In this document: positions 25,335 through 33,096 of the stretch, one piece after another
Numbering within the stretch: position 1 is the first letter of the stretch
How the letters are laid out: each line of letters starts with the position of its first letter
Assembly: GCA_025965125.1 (NCBI GenBank)
Contig: JAOPXM010000160.1
Location: forward strand, 1-38,906
Source of the DNA: Nocardioides sp.
GTDB taxonomy: Bacteria; Actinomycetota; Actinomycetes; Propionibacteriales; Nocardioidaceae
Direction of reading: 5' to 3'
DNA: 38,906 bases
Translations under genes and position numbers: made by a program
The notes under the pieces: model-generated
What the model was told of the DNA's origin: nothing
Database searches by the model: none
Seen by the model: only the letters and a program-made list of their open reading frames with translations

Positions 25335-25795
25335 AGGCAGGCCAGCGAGGCAGTGGAAGTGACGACGCGCACGGCGTTCCAGCGCACCCACGAGTCCTCG
25401 AAGTCGGCCCGCACCGCGGCCAGGTCCTTGATCTTGTCCACGTTGCCGGCCGCTTCGAGAGCTTCGTTCAGGGGAATGTTGGCGGCGCCCGTCACGACCA
25501 CGGTGCCGATCGCGAGAACCAGCCCGGCGAGGGCCCACGGCCGAGCGGTCGAACCGCAGGTGACCGCGGCCGCGGCCGCGAGGACGGGTGTGCCCAGGAA
25601 GCTCGCCAGGAAGACCGGGTTCACGATGGCAACGTTCATGTGCTGCAGCGCGGCGACGAAGGTGCGGTCGTCGCTGCGGGCCAGGCCGGGCATGACGCCG
25701 CACGCCCAGACGTAGTAGGTGCCGGCCTGGAGGCCGGTGGCCAGGGTGGCGGCGAGGAGGGCGGGTCCGCGGAGAGCTTCGATGGTCTCGGTCAT
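25310..25795 (-). CDS. DUF1772 (anthrone-oxygenase-like) membrane protein
   Basis: A 161-residue integral membrane protein with about four helices: PALLAATLATGLQAGTYYVW, NVAIVNPVFLASFLGTPVLAAAA, ALAGLVLAIGTVVVTG and the C-terminal VVTSTASLACLAWATV. The signature NIPLNEAL followed by a W(V)RWN segment (DSWVRWNAVRV) identifies the DUF1772/anthrone oxygenase family. Fungal members act in polyketide oxidation, and the bacterial role is not established. ATG at 25795 has GGAG eight bases upstream. It is divergent from an AraC regulator with 80 bases between them, an arrangement that usually means direct control. Confidence 0.85.
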   Translation of the reverse strand: MTETIEALRGPALLAATLATGLQAGTYYVWACGVMPGLARSDDRTFVAALQHMNVAIVNPVFLASFLGTPVLAAAAAVTCGSTARPWALAGLVLAIGTVVVTGAANIPLNEALEAAGNVDKIKDLAAVRADFEDSWVRWNAVRVVTSTASLACLAWATVKS

Positions 25796-25839
25796 GGCTC
25801 CAGCCAAGCGCGATCGTGTGAGACGAAACATCGCTGAGA

Positions 25840-25869
25840 GCGACAGATTCATACGCGAGCGTCTAGAAT
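25840..25869 (+). promoter_or_regulatory. Promoter of the AraC-family gene
   Basis: GCGACA (25840-25845) and TAGAAT (25864-25869) are separated by 18 bases, and the ATG follows six bases after the -10 element. The mRNA would be leaderless. CGCT-GAG-AGCG (25832-25842) overlaps the -35 region and may be part of an operator. Confidence 0.5.
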
Positions 25870-25875
25870 CGACCC

Positions 25876-26817
25876 ATGGACGGACTTGCTGCCCTCCTCG
25901 ACGGCCCCAGAGCCCAGGGTGCGTTCCTGCTGCGCTGCCTGATGGACGCGCCCTGGTCGGTGCGCCTGCAGGACGAGTCACCGTTGACCGTCACGGCGAT
26001 CGTCCGGGGCCACGCGTGGGCGATCCCCGAAACCGGTGTCCCGGTTCGACTCGAGGCCGGCGATGTCGCTATCGCCCTCGGGCCGGATCACTGGACCGTC
26101 TCCGACGATCCGGACACCCGCCCGCAGGCCGTGATCCATCCAGGTCAGGTCTGTCGCACCCCGGACGGCCGCGAGCTGGAGGAAGAGATGCACCAGGGCG
26201 TGCGCAGCTGGGGCAACAGCGCCGTCGGCGAGACGGTGATGCTCACCGGCGCCTACATGGTCGAAGGTGAGGTCAGCCGCCGGCTGCTGCGGGCCCTCCC
26301 GCAGTTCCTGGTGCTGCGGGCCGGAGAGCTGCGCTCGCCCCTCGTCTCGTTGCTCGCCGACGAGATCGTCAAGGAGGAACCCGGCCAGGATGCCGTCCTG
26401 GACCGACTCCTGGACCTGCTGCTGATCGCGGTGCTGCGGGCGTGGTTCGCCCGTCCGGAAGCGCATCCCCCTGCGTGGTACGCCGGTCACGCCGACCCGG
26501 TCGTCGGACCAGCGCTGCGGCTGCTCCAGCACCACCCTGAGCACCCGTGGACCGTTGCCGACCTCGCCGCCGCAGCCGGCGTCTCCCGGGCGTCGTTCGC
26601 CCGCCGGTTCAACGACGTCGTGGGCGAGCCCCCGATGGGTTTCCTGACCGGCTGGCGGCTGGCCCTCGCCGCCGACCTGCTGCGTGATCCCGGCGCGACC
26701 GTGGCCTCCGTGGCCCGGCGGGTCGGCTACAGCACGCCGTTCGCGCTGAGCACCGCTTTCAAGCGCGAGCGGGGGATCAGCCCTCGGGACTTCCGGGCGC
26801 TGGTGGCCTTCGCCTGA
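25876..26817 (+). CDS. AraC-family regulator with cupin-like N-terminal domain
   Basis: A 313-residue regulator. The first 190 residues fit the AraC-binding cupin domain (MDGLAALLDGPRAQGAFLLRCLMDAPWSVRLQDE, GDVAIALGPDHWTV, LPQFLVLR). The double helix-turn-helix occupies about 220-310, with WTVADLAAAAGVSRASFARRF and VASVARRVGYSTPFALSTAFKRERGISPRDFR. This subfamily usually controls an adjacent oxidoreductase or membrane protein gene. Here the divergent DUF1772 gene is the obvious target. The ligand is unknown. Confidence 0.9.
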   Translation: MDGLAALLDGPRAQGAFLLRCLMDAPWSVRLQDESPLTVTAIVRGHAWAIPETGVPVRLEAGDVAIALGPDHWTVSDDPDTRPQAVIHPGQVCRTPDGRELEEEMHQGVRSWGNSAVGETVMLTGAYMVEGEVSRRLLRALPQFLVLRAGELRSPLVSLLADEIVKEEPGQDAVLDRLLDLLLIAVLRAWFARPEAHPPAWYAGHADPVVGPALRLLQHHPEHPWTVADLAAAAGVSRASFARRFNDVVGEPPMGFLTGWRLALAADLLRDPGATVASVARRVGYSTPFALSTAFKRERGISPRDFRALVAFA

Positions 26818-26823
26818 TCCCGT

Positions 26824-27264
26824 TCAGGCCGCCTGCGGCCCCGGGTCGACGGTCTCGGCGATGGCCTCGAACAGGTCGCAGTAGGCCGGGTAGTCCTCGC
26901 GGGCAACCGTGGCGGTGAGGGTGACGCCGAGGCCTTCGACGACCCAGGCCCACTGTTCGCAGACGACGTCCGTCCCGAGGATGCGGTGCGCGAAGCGTCG
27001 GTAGGCCACCGGCCGGCCGGCCAGGTCGTAGTCGTCCGCGTCCTCGACGTCGAAGTCGTCGAGGCGTCGTCCCAGCTCCGCCATCGCGGCCGTGCGCCAG
27101 GTGGCCAGGTCCTCGGACACCGCGACGCAGCGCAGGGTGATCTCGGGGCGGACGCCGCTGGCGGGAGCCGTCGTGGACCGGGCCGACACCAAGATCCCGC
27201 GCCCGGGGTCGGCGCGCCGCCGCCAGGATGGTGGCAGAGCGATCCCGAGGTCAGGCCGGCTCAT
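26824..27264 (-). CDS. LpqN/DUF1795-like protein in a type VII-like cassette
   Basis: A 146-residue protein with no signal peptide or lipobox. The order of segments (ALPPSWRR, ILVSARS, DLAGRPVAYRRFAHR, VCEQWAWVVEGLGVTLTATV, FEAIAETVDP) matches the small alpha/beta fold of LpqN/PsbP-like proteins that often sit beside type VII secretion genes. The gene overlaps its upstream partner (27251-28057) by 14 bases and is the last of three minus-strand genes. It ends six bases from the convergent AraC gene. Its function is not known. A chaperone or accessory role for the preceding helical proteins is possible. Confidence 0.5.
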   Translation of the reverse strand: MSRPDLGIALPPSWRRRADPGRGILVSARSTTAPASGVRPEITLRCVAVSEDLATWRTAAMAELGRRLDDFDVEDADDYDLAGRPVAYRRFAHRILGTDVVCEQWAWVVEGLGVTLTATVAREDYPAYCDLFEAIAETVDPGPQAA

Positions 27265-28057
27265 CGAGCATCTCCTCGTACGCCGGCGTGCCGGCCGGGG
27301 ACCAGGGCTCAGCGTGCGGGCCGACCAGCTCGGCGGCCCAGGTCGTCTCAGCCACAGGCTCGGCGGCCATGGTCGCCGCGGGAGTCAGGTGCCCGTGTCG
27401 GACGGTCTCGGCCCCCGGTGTCGACGCCGGCCCCGCAGGGCTCGTCACGCCGGTGAGGCCGGGCGCCCCGCTCGGCGTCCGGGACGAGAGAGGCCCGGGC
27501 GTCACGACCGATGGGTTGGCCGGGGCCGGCAGACCCGGCAGTCCGCCCCGTGCAGGGGACTGCGCCGGACGCGCCGGCGGGGCCGTCCCGGTGTCTCGCG
27601 CCAATGCCGCCACCCACTCGCGTTGGGCCCGGGCTTCGAGCTCGCGGATGCCGGCCACGACCGCCCGGAGCTCGCGCCAGGCCCGATGCTGGTCAGGATC
27701 GGCATGGGCGCCGGGCACCACGATCGTCGTCCCTTCCACGACCAACCGGCGGGCCCGAGCGGTTTGCCGGGCCTGCTCCATGAGGCCCGCGACCCGGTCG
27801 AGGTCATGGGCGAGCTGGCCCATCGCCCGCGCCAGTCTGTGACAGCGGCCGGACTCCGCGGACAGGCTTTCGGCCAGCGAGCCGGCGTGCCGGCGAAACG
27901 AGTCGCCGGACAGGCCGCCGAAGTCGGCGGTCGAGATCGTGGACCGTCGGGCCACGGAGGTCGTCGCCCGGTCCGTGGCCTCGCCGAGGCAGGCCAGCTC
28001 CCTGGCCGAGCGATCGCACGCGGCGGGATCGCCGGCGACCAGGGTCTCGATCGTCAT
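27251..28057 (-). CDS. Putative type VII secretion substrate with WXG100-like N-terminus
   Basis: A 268-residue protein. The first 110 residues are predicted helical with a turn at DFGGLSGDSF, the position where WXG100 proteins have WxG. Residues 111-155 contain further helices (HRAWRELRAVVAGIRELEARAQ). The last 110 residues are rich in Pro, Ala, Gly and Thr and low in structure. No signal peptide, membrane segment or exact YxxxD/E signal is seen. The ATG overlaps the stop of the 94-residue gene as ATGA. An actinobacterial type VII substrate is the best guess. No toxin domain is recognisable at the C-terminus. Confidence 0.5.
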   Translation of the reverse strand: MTIETLVAGDPAACDRSARELACLGEATDRATTSVARRSTISTADFGGLSGDSFRRHAGSLAESLSAESGRCHRLARAMGQLAHDLDRVAGLMEQARQTARARRLVVEGTTIVVPGAHADPDQHRAWRELRAVVAGIRELEARAQREWVAALARDTGTAPPARPAQSPARGGLPGLPAPANPSVVTPGPLSSRTPSGAPGLTGVTSPAGPASTPGAETVRHGHLTPAATMAAEPVAETTWAAELVGPHAEPWSPAGTPAYEEMLDEPA

Positions 28058-28338
28058 GACAGCCTCCCGCTCAGCAGCACGTCGAAGACCCAGGCGACGT
28101 CTCCATCTACGTCGCGCGCGAAGGCGAGGAAGGCATCGAGGGCATCAGCCACGTCGTGCACCTCACGGGCCAGGGCCGTCGCGACGTCACCGACGTCGGC
28201 CAGGCCCTGCTGCGTCAGGCAGTACGACGGGCCGGTGTCGGGCGGGTGCATCGCCACCTCATCGAGGACCGCGAGGGCCGCGTGCTGCAGGGAGAGGCTG
28301 GTGCGCTCCAGGAACGGTGGATCGATGTCGATGCTCAT
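28054..28338 (-). CDS. Small helical protein, possible WXG100-like partner
   Basis: A 94-residue protein of the size of WXG100 proteins, predicted to be mainly two long helices (LERTSLSLQHAALAVLDEVAM and VGDVATALAREVHDVADALDAFLAFARDV). It lacks a WxG turn: the middle reads PPDTGPSYCLTQQG. It is first in a three-gene operon and is coupled by ATGA to the 268-residue protein, as expected for a secreted heterodimer. No strong ribosome-binding site is seen. Identification is from size, helicity and context only. Confidence 0.45.
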   Translation of the reverse strand: MSIDIDPPFLERTSLSLQHAALAVLDEVAMHPPDTGPSYCLTQQGLADVGDVATALAREVHDVADALDAFLAFARDVDGDVAWVFDVLLSGRLS

Positions 28339-28408
28339 GGAACGACGTTTCGCCGGGACCAGCGTTCTCGAAACCGCCCGGTTCGCCGGTTGTGGAAACG
28401 AGCGGGGA

Positions 28409-29569
28409 TCAGCCTCGGTCGAACGCCGCCTGCACCTGGGCCTCGGTCAGGCCGTAGTCCTCGAGCGAGTACCTGTGCGACGGCTTGGCCATGCCCTCCT
28501 TCGACTCCCGGTCGATCTCCTCGATCGCGGCCTGAGCGTCCGGGGTCCAGTCCAGGCCGAAAGCCTCATAGGTCCCGCGTGCGACGCCGATCGGGTCGGC
28601 GAGCAGGTCTGAGAACGCGACGTCGACGAACTGTGTCGGGTCGTACCTCGGCCGGGCGTCGTGGAACGCGTGGTACGCCCGCGACCAGAGGTCGAGCTGG
28701 GTCTGGCCGATCACGCCGTCGACGTACGTCGTCGAATGCCCCACCGTTGTCTCGGCCGACAGCGAGCACGACGACGCGATGCAGACAACGGGATCTCGGT
28801 GCGTGTACACGATGAGAGCGTCGGGGTAGACGGTCATCAGCGCGTCGAGCGCCGTCATGTGCGAGGGGTTCTTGAGGACCCATCGCTTCTCGGCGTCGTT
28901 GAGTCCGATCAGCTGGAGATTCTGCTTGTGCCGGGCGTACGCATCGGTCCAGTCCTGGGCCTTGAGCCACTCCGTGTAGCGGGGGAGGTTCGCCAGTGAC
29001 TCGTAGGAGTTGGACTTGCCGGTCTGGCGCAGCAGCCGCCAGCACTCCTCGACCGAGGTGGCGTCCATGTAGTGAATGCCCATGAACTCCGGTGACTCGA
29101 CGTGGTGTGCACGGAATGCCTGCTGCATCCCGTTGAAGATCGGGTCGGACTCCCAGGTCTCCCGCGGCGGCCGCGGCTGCGGAAACTGGGTGATCCACAT
29201 CTCCAGCCCCTGCGCCATCGGGTCCGCGTGGAGCAGCCGGTGCAACGCGGTGGTGCCGGTGCGCGGGAGCCCCATCACGAAGATCGGCCGCTCGATCTGC
29301 ACGTCGGCGTGCTGGGGCAGCTCGTTGAACCGTGCCTGGGTGAGCAGCCGGCCCACAAGCGCTCCCTTGACCTCCGACCGCTGGAAGTAGTTGCCCTTGC
29401 CGGTCAGACCCGCCTCCGCGGAGTTGAGATCTTCCACCAGGGTCCGCAGACCTGCCTCGTGGTCGGTCCCGCCCATGTCCGTCATGCCCGTCGTGCGCAC
29501 GGCTGCCGCGACGATGTCGTCGTACGACCCGACGTCTGCGCGCTCCCGCGCCATCACGTTGTCAGTCAT
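28409..29569 (-). CDS. Sulfotransferase-family protein (Rv3529c-like)
   Basis: A 386-residue protein of the Sulfotransfer_3 type. The 5'-phosphosulfate loop is PRTGTTALHRLL (residues 102-113). The 3'-phosphate segment is YTHRDPVVCIASSCSL, and KNPSHMTALDALMTVYPDA precedes it. The gene order LLM / DUF1214 / SDR / sulfotransferase and the length agree with Rv3529c (about 384 residues) of the mycobacterial steroid-catabolic region. Its precise reaction there is not established. ATG at 29569 has AGGAGG five bases upstream. The 137-base gap from the SDR gene holds a repeat element, so it may have its own promoter. Confidence 0.85.
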   Translation of the reverse strand: MTDNVMARERADVGSYDDIVAAAVRTTGMTDMGGTDHEAGLRTLVEDLNSAEAGLTGKGNYFQRSEVKGALVGRLLTQARFNELPQHADVQIERPIFVMGLPRTGTTALHRLLHADPMAQGLEMWITQFPQPRPPRETWESDPIFNGMQQAFRAHHVESPEFMGIHYMDATSVEECWRLLRQTGKSNSYESLANLPRYTEWLKAQDWTDAYARHKQNLQLIGLNDAEKRWVLKNPSHMTALDALMTVYPDALIVYTHRDPVVCIASSCSLSAETTVGHSTTYVDGVIGQTQLDLWSRAYHAFHDARPRYDPTQFVDVAFSDLLADPIGVARGTYEAFGLDWTPDAQAAIEEIDRESKEGMAKPSHRYSLEDYGLTEAQVQAAFDRG

Positions 29570-29598
29570 CGTGGCCTCCTAGCCGGGCTGCCGTTTCC

Positions 29599-29674
29599 GC
29601 GCAATCGCGCCAGTAGGACAGGTTCTACGAGCCGGAACCCGTCGCACGGGCGCGATTGCGCCAGAAGGACGGGT
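29599..29674. repeat. Composite short repeat, copy B (upstream of sulfotransferase gene)
   Basis: Two direct copies of the 26-base motif start at 29599 and 29650, again 51 bases apart. Each has a GCGC-NATN-GCGC dyad followed by CCAG and (A/T)AGGAC(A/G)GGT. Between them GGTTC/GAACC (29621-29625 with 29635-29639) could form a stem. The pair lies 30-105 bases before the start codon of the minus-strand sulfotransferase gene. See the related pair inside hutF at 417-493. Confidence 0.6.
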
Positions 29675-29706
29675 CGGCGTCGTGGGATTGATCGAGATCG
29701 CCAGGG

Positions 29707-30543
29707 TCAGTCGTGGAACTCACCGCAGTCGACGGTCAGCATCTGCCCGGTGACGGCCGACGCGAGATCGCTGGCGAGGAAGAGCGCCGCGCGAGCGACC
29801 TCCTCCGACGAGGCGAGCCGCTTGAGGTCGGTGGGGTCCGCCTTCTCGCGGTAGATGTCGTCGTGCGTCACGCCGGCCTCGGAAGCGAGCCAGTCGAAGT
29901 AGGCCCGGTTGACGTCCTCGTAGATGTACGACGGGGCCACGCTGTTGACGCGGATCCCGCGAGGGCCGAGCTCGGTGGCGAGCGACGACGCCAGGTGTTC
30001 GAGGGCGCCCTTGGACAGCTTGTAGCCGGCGTACTCGGGCTGGGAGCTGAACGCCACGCAGGAGTTCAGCATGATGACGCAGCCCTTGGCCGCCGAGAGC
30101 GCGTCGGCGAACAGTGCCGAGAGCCGCAGCGGCGCGAAGACGTTGGTCTCGTTGGCCGCGCGCAGGTCCTCGATCTTGATCGTGGTGATCGGGTCCATCG
30201 GCGGGATACCGAAGGCGTTGTTGATCAGGCAGTCGACCCGGCCGAACTCGTTGAGTGCCTTCTCGACCAGCTTCTGGCGGGACTCCTCGTCGGTGATGTC
30301 GGTGGGGACGACGAGCGCACGCCGTCCGTAGGACCGGACGATCTCGGCCATCTTCTCCAGGCGCTTCTCGGTGCGGCTCACGAGCACCAGGTCGGCGCCC
30401 ATCCTGGCGGCCTCCTCGCCGAGCGAGCGGCCCAGGCCGGGACCGACCCCGGACAGGACGATCACCTTGTCCTGGAGCAGCGGCACCGGCTGGTAGCGCT
30501 CCTCGATGGACGTGTCGTGGTGGGAAGAGGTGGTGGCGGTCAA
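29707..30543 (-). CDS. Short-chain dehydrogenase (Rv3530c-like)
   Basis: A 278-residue SDR with cofactor loop SGVGPGLG (residues 31-38) in place of the usual TGxxxGIG, then NNAFG, LNSCVAFSSQPEYAGYKLSKG with catalytic Tyr and Lys, and GPRGIRVNSVAPSYIY. The most likely start is TTG at 30543. It overlaps the stop of the DUF1214 gene as TTGA and has AAGGATG upstream. No ATG or GTG lies between it and the conserved cofactor loop, though GTG codons begin at the loop itself. Order and size fit Rv3530c in the mycobacterial steroid region, where the substrate remains unassigned. Confidence 0.85.
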   Translation of the reverse strand: MTATTSSHHDTSIEERYQPVPLLQDKVIVLSGVGPGLGRSLGEEAARMGADLVLVSRTEKRLEKMAEIVRSYGRRALVVPTDITDEESRQKLVEKALNEFGRVDCLINNAFGIPPMDPITTIKIEDLRAANETNVFAPLRLSALFADALSAAKGCVIMLNSCVAFSSQPEYAGYKLSKGALEHLASSLATELGPRGIRVNSVAPSYIYEDVNRAYFDWLASEAGVTHDDIYREKADPTDLKRLASSEEVARAALFLASDLASAVTGQMLTVDCGEFHD

Positions 30544-31679
30544 GAGATCATCCTTCGGGCTACGGAGCGCTGTCGCGCGGCAATGCGCTCGGCGTACTCC
30601 TCGGTGGTGATGGGGGTGTAGTGCGGGAGTACGTCGGGAACGTCCGCGAGCTTCACGACCTCGACCGTCGGCCCGTCGGCGTCCTGGGTCAGGTCGCGAT
30701 CGAGACGTTGCCAGCGCAGCATCATCGGGCCGGTGCGATGACCGGTGGTCTCGAGCCAGTTGGCGATGCCAGGGTTGCCTTCGGAGATGACGAACCGCAT
30801 CCTGGCGTCCGGGTCGGTGACCGCCTGCGCCTTGGTCAGGGAGGTCTGGTGGGTCTCGTAGTCGGTCGAGGCGTACCAGTCGGACCCGATCTGGATCCCC
30901 TGGTAGGCGCAGTCCGCGCAGTTCGGGAGCGTCACGATCATTGCCTCGTCGTCCGCGAGCTCGTAGTGACCGATCGACGATCGCTGCGACGCCAGCCCGC
31001 CCGGCGTCGACTGCGGGGCGGTCAGCGTGTTGACCGGTTCCTTGTACTGGAAGAACTGGGGGAAGGCGAACCAAGTCTGGATGGACCCCGTCAGGCTCCG
31101 GGCCGCCACCTCGTACTTCTTCGCGAGCGTCGCCCGCGTCAGCGGCTTCGCGGGCTTGCCCATCTGGTCCGGCCTCTCGATCCAGAGGCTGCCGCGCTCC
31201 TCGGTGTCCCAGTCGTTGTAGACCTCGCGCACGATCATGGTCTTGGCACCGGGCTCGGCCACGTAGGTGAACTCGAAGGTCCCGTCCGGGGCCACGTCGA
31301 GCTCGCGGTCGTCGAAGGCCATCAGCGAGGTCGCCGCCGAGTCGGCTGAGTAGGTGCCCGCCATCACCTGGAACGACAGGTCCGCGGTCGTCCCGCGCCG
31401 GCCGCGGATGACGTACTCGACGCCCTCGCGGAGGTAGGCGTTGAAGTAGACGGCGTCGGGGTTGTCGAGCCCCTGGCGGGAGTACTGGTGGGTGGGGTTG
31501 ATGAAGAGCGGCCGGTCGAGGTCGTAGTCGAAGGCCATCTGCATGGCCATCCGGATGCGACCGGACAGGTAGTCGAAGCCCTCGAACAGGTCCTGCTCGG
31601 TCCTGATGAAGTCGGCGCTCTCGATGAGCTTCTCGGCTTCTGCGATGGCGTCCTGCAGCGGCCTGGTGATGTCACTCAT
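30540..31679 (-). CDS. DUF1214 protein (Rv3531c-like)
   Basis: A 379-residue protein with AYLREGVEYVIRGRRGTTADLSFQ in the middle and the C-terminal block PNCADCAYQGIQIGSDWYASTDY. These fit DUF1214-containing proteins and the 375-residue Rv3531c of mycobacteria. The family's activity is unknown. A CxxC pair (CADC) is present. It has no signal peptide or membrane segment, so it is likely cytoplasmic. ATG at 31679 lies four bases after the stop of the LLM gene, so the two are co-transcribed. The stop is shared with the TTG start of the SDR gene. Confidence 0.75.
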   Translation of the reverse strand: MSDITRPLQDAIAEAEKLIESADFIRTEQDLFEGFDYLSGRIRMAMQMAFDYDLDRPLFINPTHQYSRQGLDNPDAVYFNAYLREGVEYVIRGRRGTTADLSFQVMAGTYSADSAATSLMAFDDRELDVAPDGTFEFTYVAEPGAKTMIVREVYNDWDTEERGSLWIERPDQMGKPAKPLTRATLAKKYEVAARSLTGSIQTWFAFPQFFQYKEPVNTLTAPQSTPGGLASQRSSIGHYELADDEAMIVTLPNCADCAYQGIQIGSDWYASTDYETHQTSLTKAQAVTDPDARMRFVISEGNPGIANWLETTGHRTGPMMLRWQRLDRDLTQDADGPTVEVVKLADVPDVLPHYTPITTEEYAERIAARQRSVARRMIS

Positions 31680-31683
31680 GTCA

Positions 31684-32556
31684 TCAGACCTTGTGGATGA
31701 TCGACTCGGCGTACTTGTTGATGGCATCGACCTTCTTGTCGAGGGGCTCGGTGTCGGGTCCCATGATGTAGGGAATCCGGAAGCCGACGATGCAGTCGGT
31801 GACGCCCTTGTCCTCGAGGCGCTTGATGCCGTCGAGGTCGTAGGCGTCGTAGGAGATCACGTGCACCTCGAAGTCGTCGCGGGTGTCGCCCTCCTCCTTG
31901 CGGATCTCGGCAAGGCGGGTCAGCAGTCGGTCGAGCTCCTCGCCGTCACCCCCGGCGTGCATCCAGCCGTCGCCCTTGAGAACGGCGCGGCGCAGGGCGG
32001 CGTCCGCGTGGCCACCGACGAGCAGGGGGATCTGCTCGCTCGCGCCGGGGCACTGCTTGAGCTCGTCGACCTCGTAGAACTCGCCCTTGTAGCCGAAGAA
32101 CTCCCCCGTCGTGAGGCCGCGGAGGATGTCCATGCACTCGTCCATGCGCTTGCCGCGCCTGGCCCAGTCGACGCCGAGGTTGGCAAAGTCCTCGGGCCAC
32201 GGGGAGATGCCCACGCCCAGGCCGAGGCGGTTGTCGGAGAGGAAGGCCAGGCTCGAGGCCTGCTTGGCGACGAGCACCGGGGGACGCACCGGCAGCTTCA
32301 GCACGAACGGCGTCAGCCGCAGCGTCGTGGTCACTGCGAAGAGGTGCGCGCAGAGCACCATGGTCTCGATGAACTCCTTGCCGTCGAGGAACGCGCGGTC
32401 CCCGGTGTCGGTGTAGGGGTACTTCGAGTCGGAGTCCTTGGGGTAGATCAGGCTGTCCGCCACCGTCATGGAGGTGTATCCGGCCTGTTCCGCAGCCTGG
32501 GCGAGCGGCGCGTAGAACTTCGCCTGGGTCATCGCTTCGGCGTAGGTGAATCTCAT
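31684..32556 (-). CDS. LLM-class F420-dependent oxidoreductase
   Basis: A 290-residue TIM-barrel luciferase-like monooxygenase-family protein. Typical segments are YAPLAQAAEQAGYTSMTVADS, RLTPFVLKLPVRPPVLVAKQASSLAFLSDNRLGLGVGISPWPEDF and the central PLLVGGHADAALRRAV. The family uses coenzyme F420 or FMN, and the actinobacterial setting favours F420. It opens a minus-strand operon with DUF1214 and SDR genes. The start at 32556 has AAGGA eight bases upstream and lies 61 bases from a KstR-type operator. A role in steroid or related ring degradation is inferred from the operator and the neighbours. Confidence 0.85.
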   Translation of the reverse strand: MRFTYAEAMTQAKFYAPLAQAAEQAGYTSMTVADSLIYPKDSDSKYPYTDTGDRAFLDGKEFIETMVLCAHLFAVTTTLRLTPFVLKLPVRPPVLVAKQASSLAFLSDNRLGLGVGISPWPEDFANLGVDWARRGKRMDECMDILRGLTTGEFFGYKGEFYEVDELKQCPGASEQIPLLVGGHADAALRRAVLKGDGWMHAGGDGEELDRLLTRLAEIRKEEGDTRDDFEVHVISYDAYDLDGIKRLEDKGVTDCIVGFRIPYIMGPDTEPLDKKVDAINKYAESIIHKV

Positions 32557-32570
32557 CGCGCGGGTCCTTC

Positions 32571-32607
32571 GGTTGTCGAGCCTGGCGTGGCACCGGTTGT
32601 CGAGCCT
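32571..32607. repeat. 13-bp direct repeat upstream of the LLM gene
   Basis: GGTTGTCGAGCCT occurs at 32571-32583 and again at 32595-32607, 24 bases apart, between the LLM start codon and the KstR-type site. It may be a regulator binding site or a fragment of an interspersed repeat. Confidence 0.35.
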
Positions 32608-32617
32608 CCCGAGATAC

Positions 32618-32631
32618 TAGAACGTGTTCCA
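32618..32631. promoter_or_regulatory. KstR-type operator
   Basis: TAGAACGTGTTCCA fits TNNAACNNGTTNNA, the core reported for KstR, the TetR-family repressor of steroid catabolism in mycobacteria and rhodococci. The dyad extends to 18 bp (32616-32633) with one mismatched pair. It lies between divergent genes, 61 bases from the LLM start and 21 bases from the SnoaL-like start, where one dimer site could control both units. An eight-base core is expected by chance about once per 65 kb, so the placement carries most of the weight. Confidence 0.6.
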
Positions 32632-32652
32632 GTTTTGTGCCAGAGTGCGGGG

Positions 32653-33078
32653 GTGGACCTACAAGAGATCAGCGACCGGCTAGAGATCCAGGATGTGCTC
32701 ATCCGCTACACGCGGGCGATCGACACCGGGGACTGGGACAAGCTCGACACGGTCTTCACTTCGTACGCCGAGATCGACTACACGGAGTCGGGCGGCATCC
32801 AGGCCTCGTTACAGGAAGTGAAGCCGTGGCTGGCCGAGATGCTGCCGGCCTTCTTCCCGAAGCGCATGCACACGCTCGGCCAGCTCGACATCGCGCTCGA
32901 CGGTGACGAGGCCACCGTCTCGGCGTACTTCCACAACCCGATGTCCATGGACGACGGCAAGGGCGGCGTGAAGGTCGTGGAGTTCGGCGGCATCTACCAC
33001 CACAGGCTGACGCGTACGGCGGACGGCTGGCGCAGCTACAAGCTGCACGAAGAGGTCGTCTGGCGCCGTGGAATTTGA
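32653..33078 (+). CDS. SnoaL-like family protein
   Basis: A 141-residue protein of the SnoaL/NTF2-like fold (SnoaL_4 type). It has ISDRLEIQDVLIRYTRAIDTGDWDKLDTVF at the start, LDGDEATVSAYFHNP in the middle and GIYHHRLTRTADGWRSYKLHEEVVW at the end. Members are small dehydratases, isomerases or hydroxylase-like proteins, and the reaction here is not clear. GTG 32653 is preferred. It lacks a ribosome-binding site, but CAGAGT (32641-32646) sits six bases upstream, as in a leaderless gene, and the KstR-type site lies just before that. Confidence 0.82.
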   Translation: MDLQEISDRLEIQDVLIRYTRAIDTGDWDKLDTVFTSYAEIDYTESGGIQASLQEVKPWLAEMLPAFFPKRMHTLGQLDIALDGDEATVSAYFHNPMSMDDGKGGVKVVEFGGIYHHRLTRTADGWRSYKLHEEVVWRRGI

Positions 33079-33096
33079 AGTCGTAGACCCGTAGTC

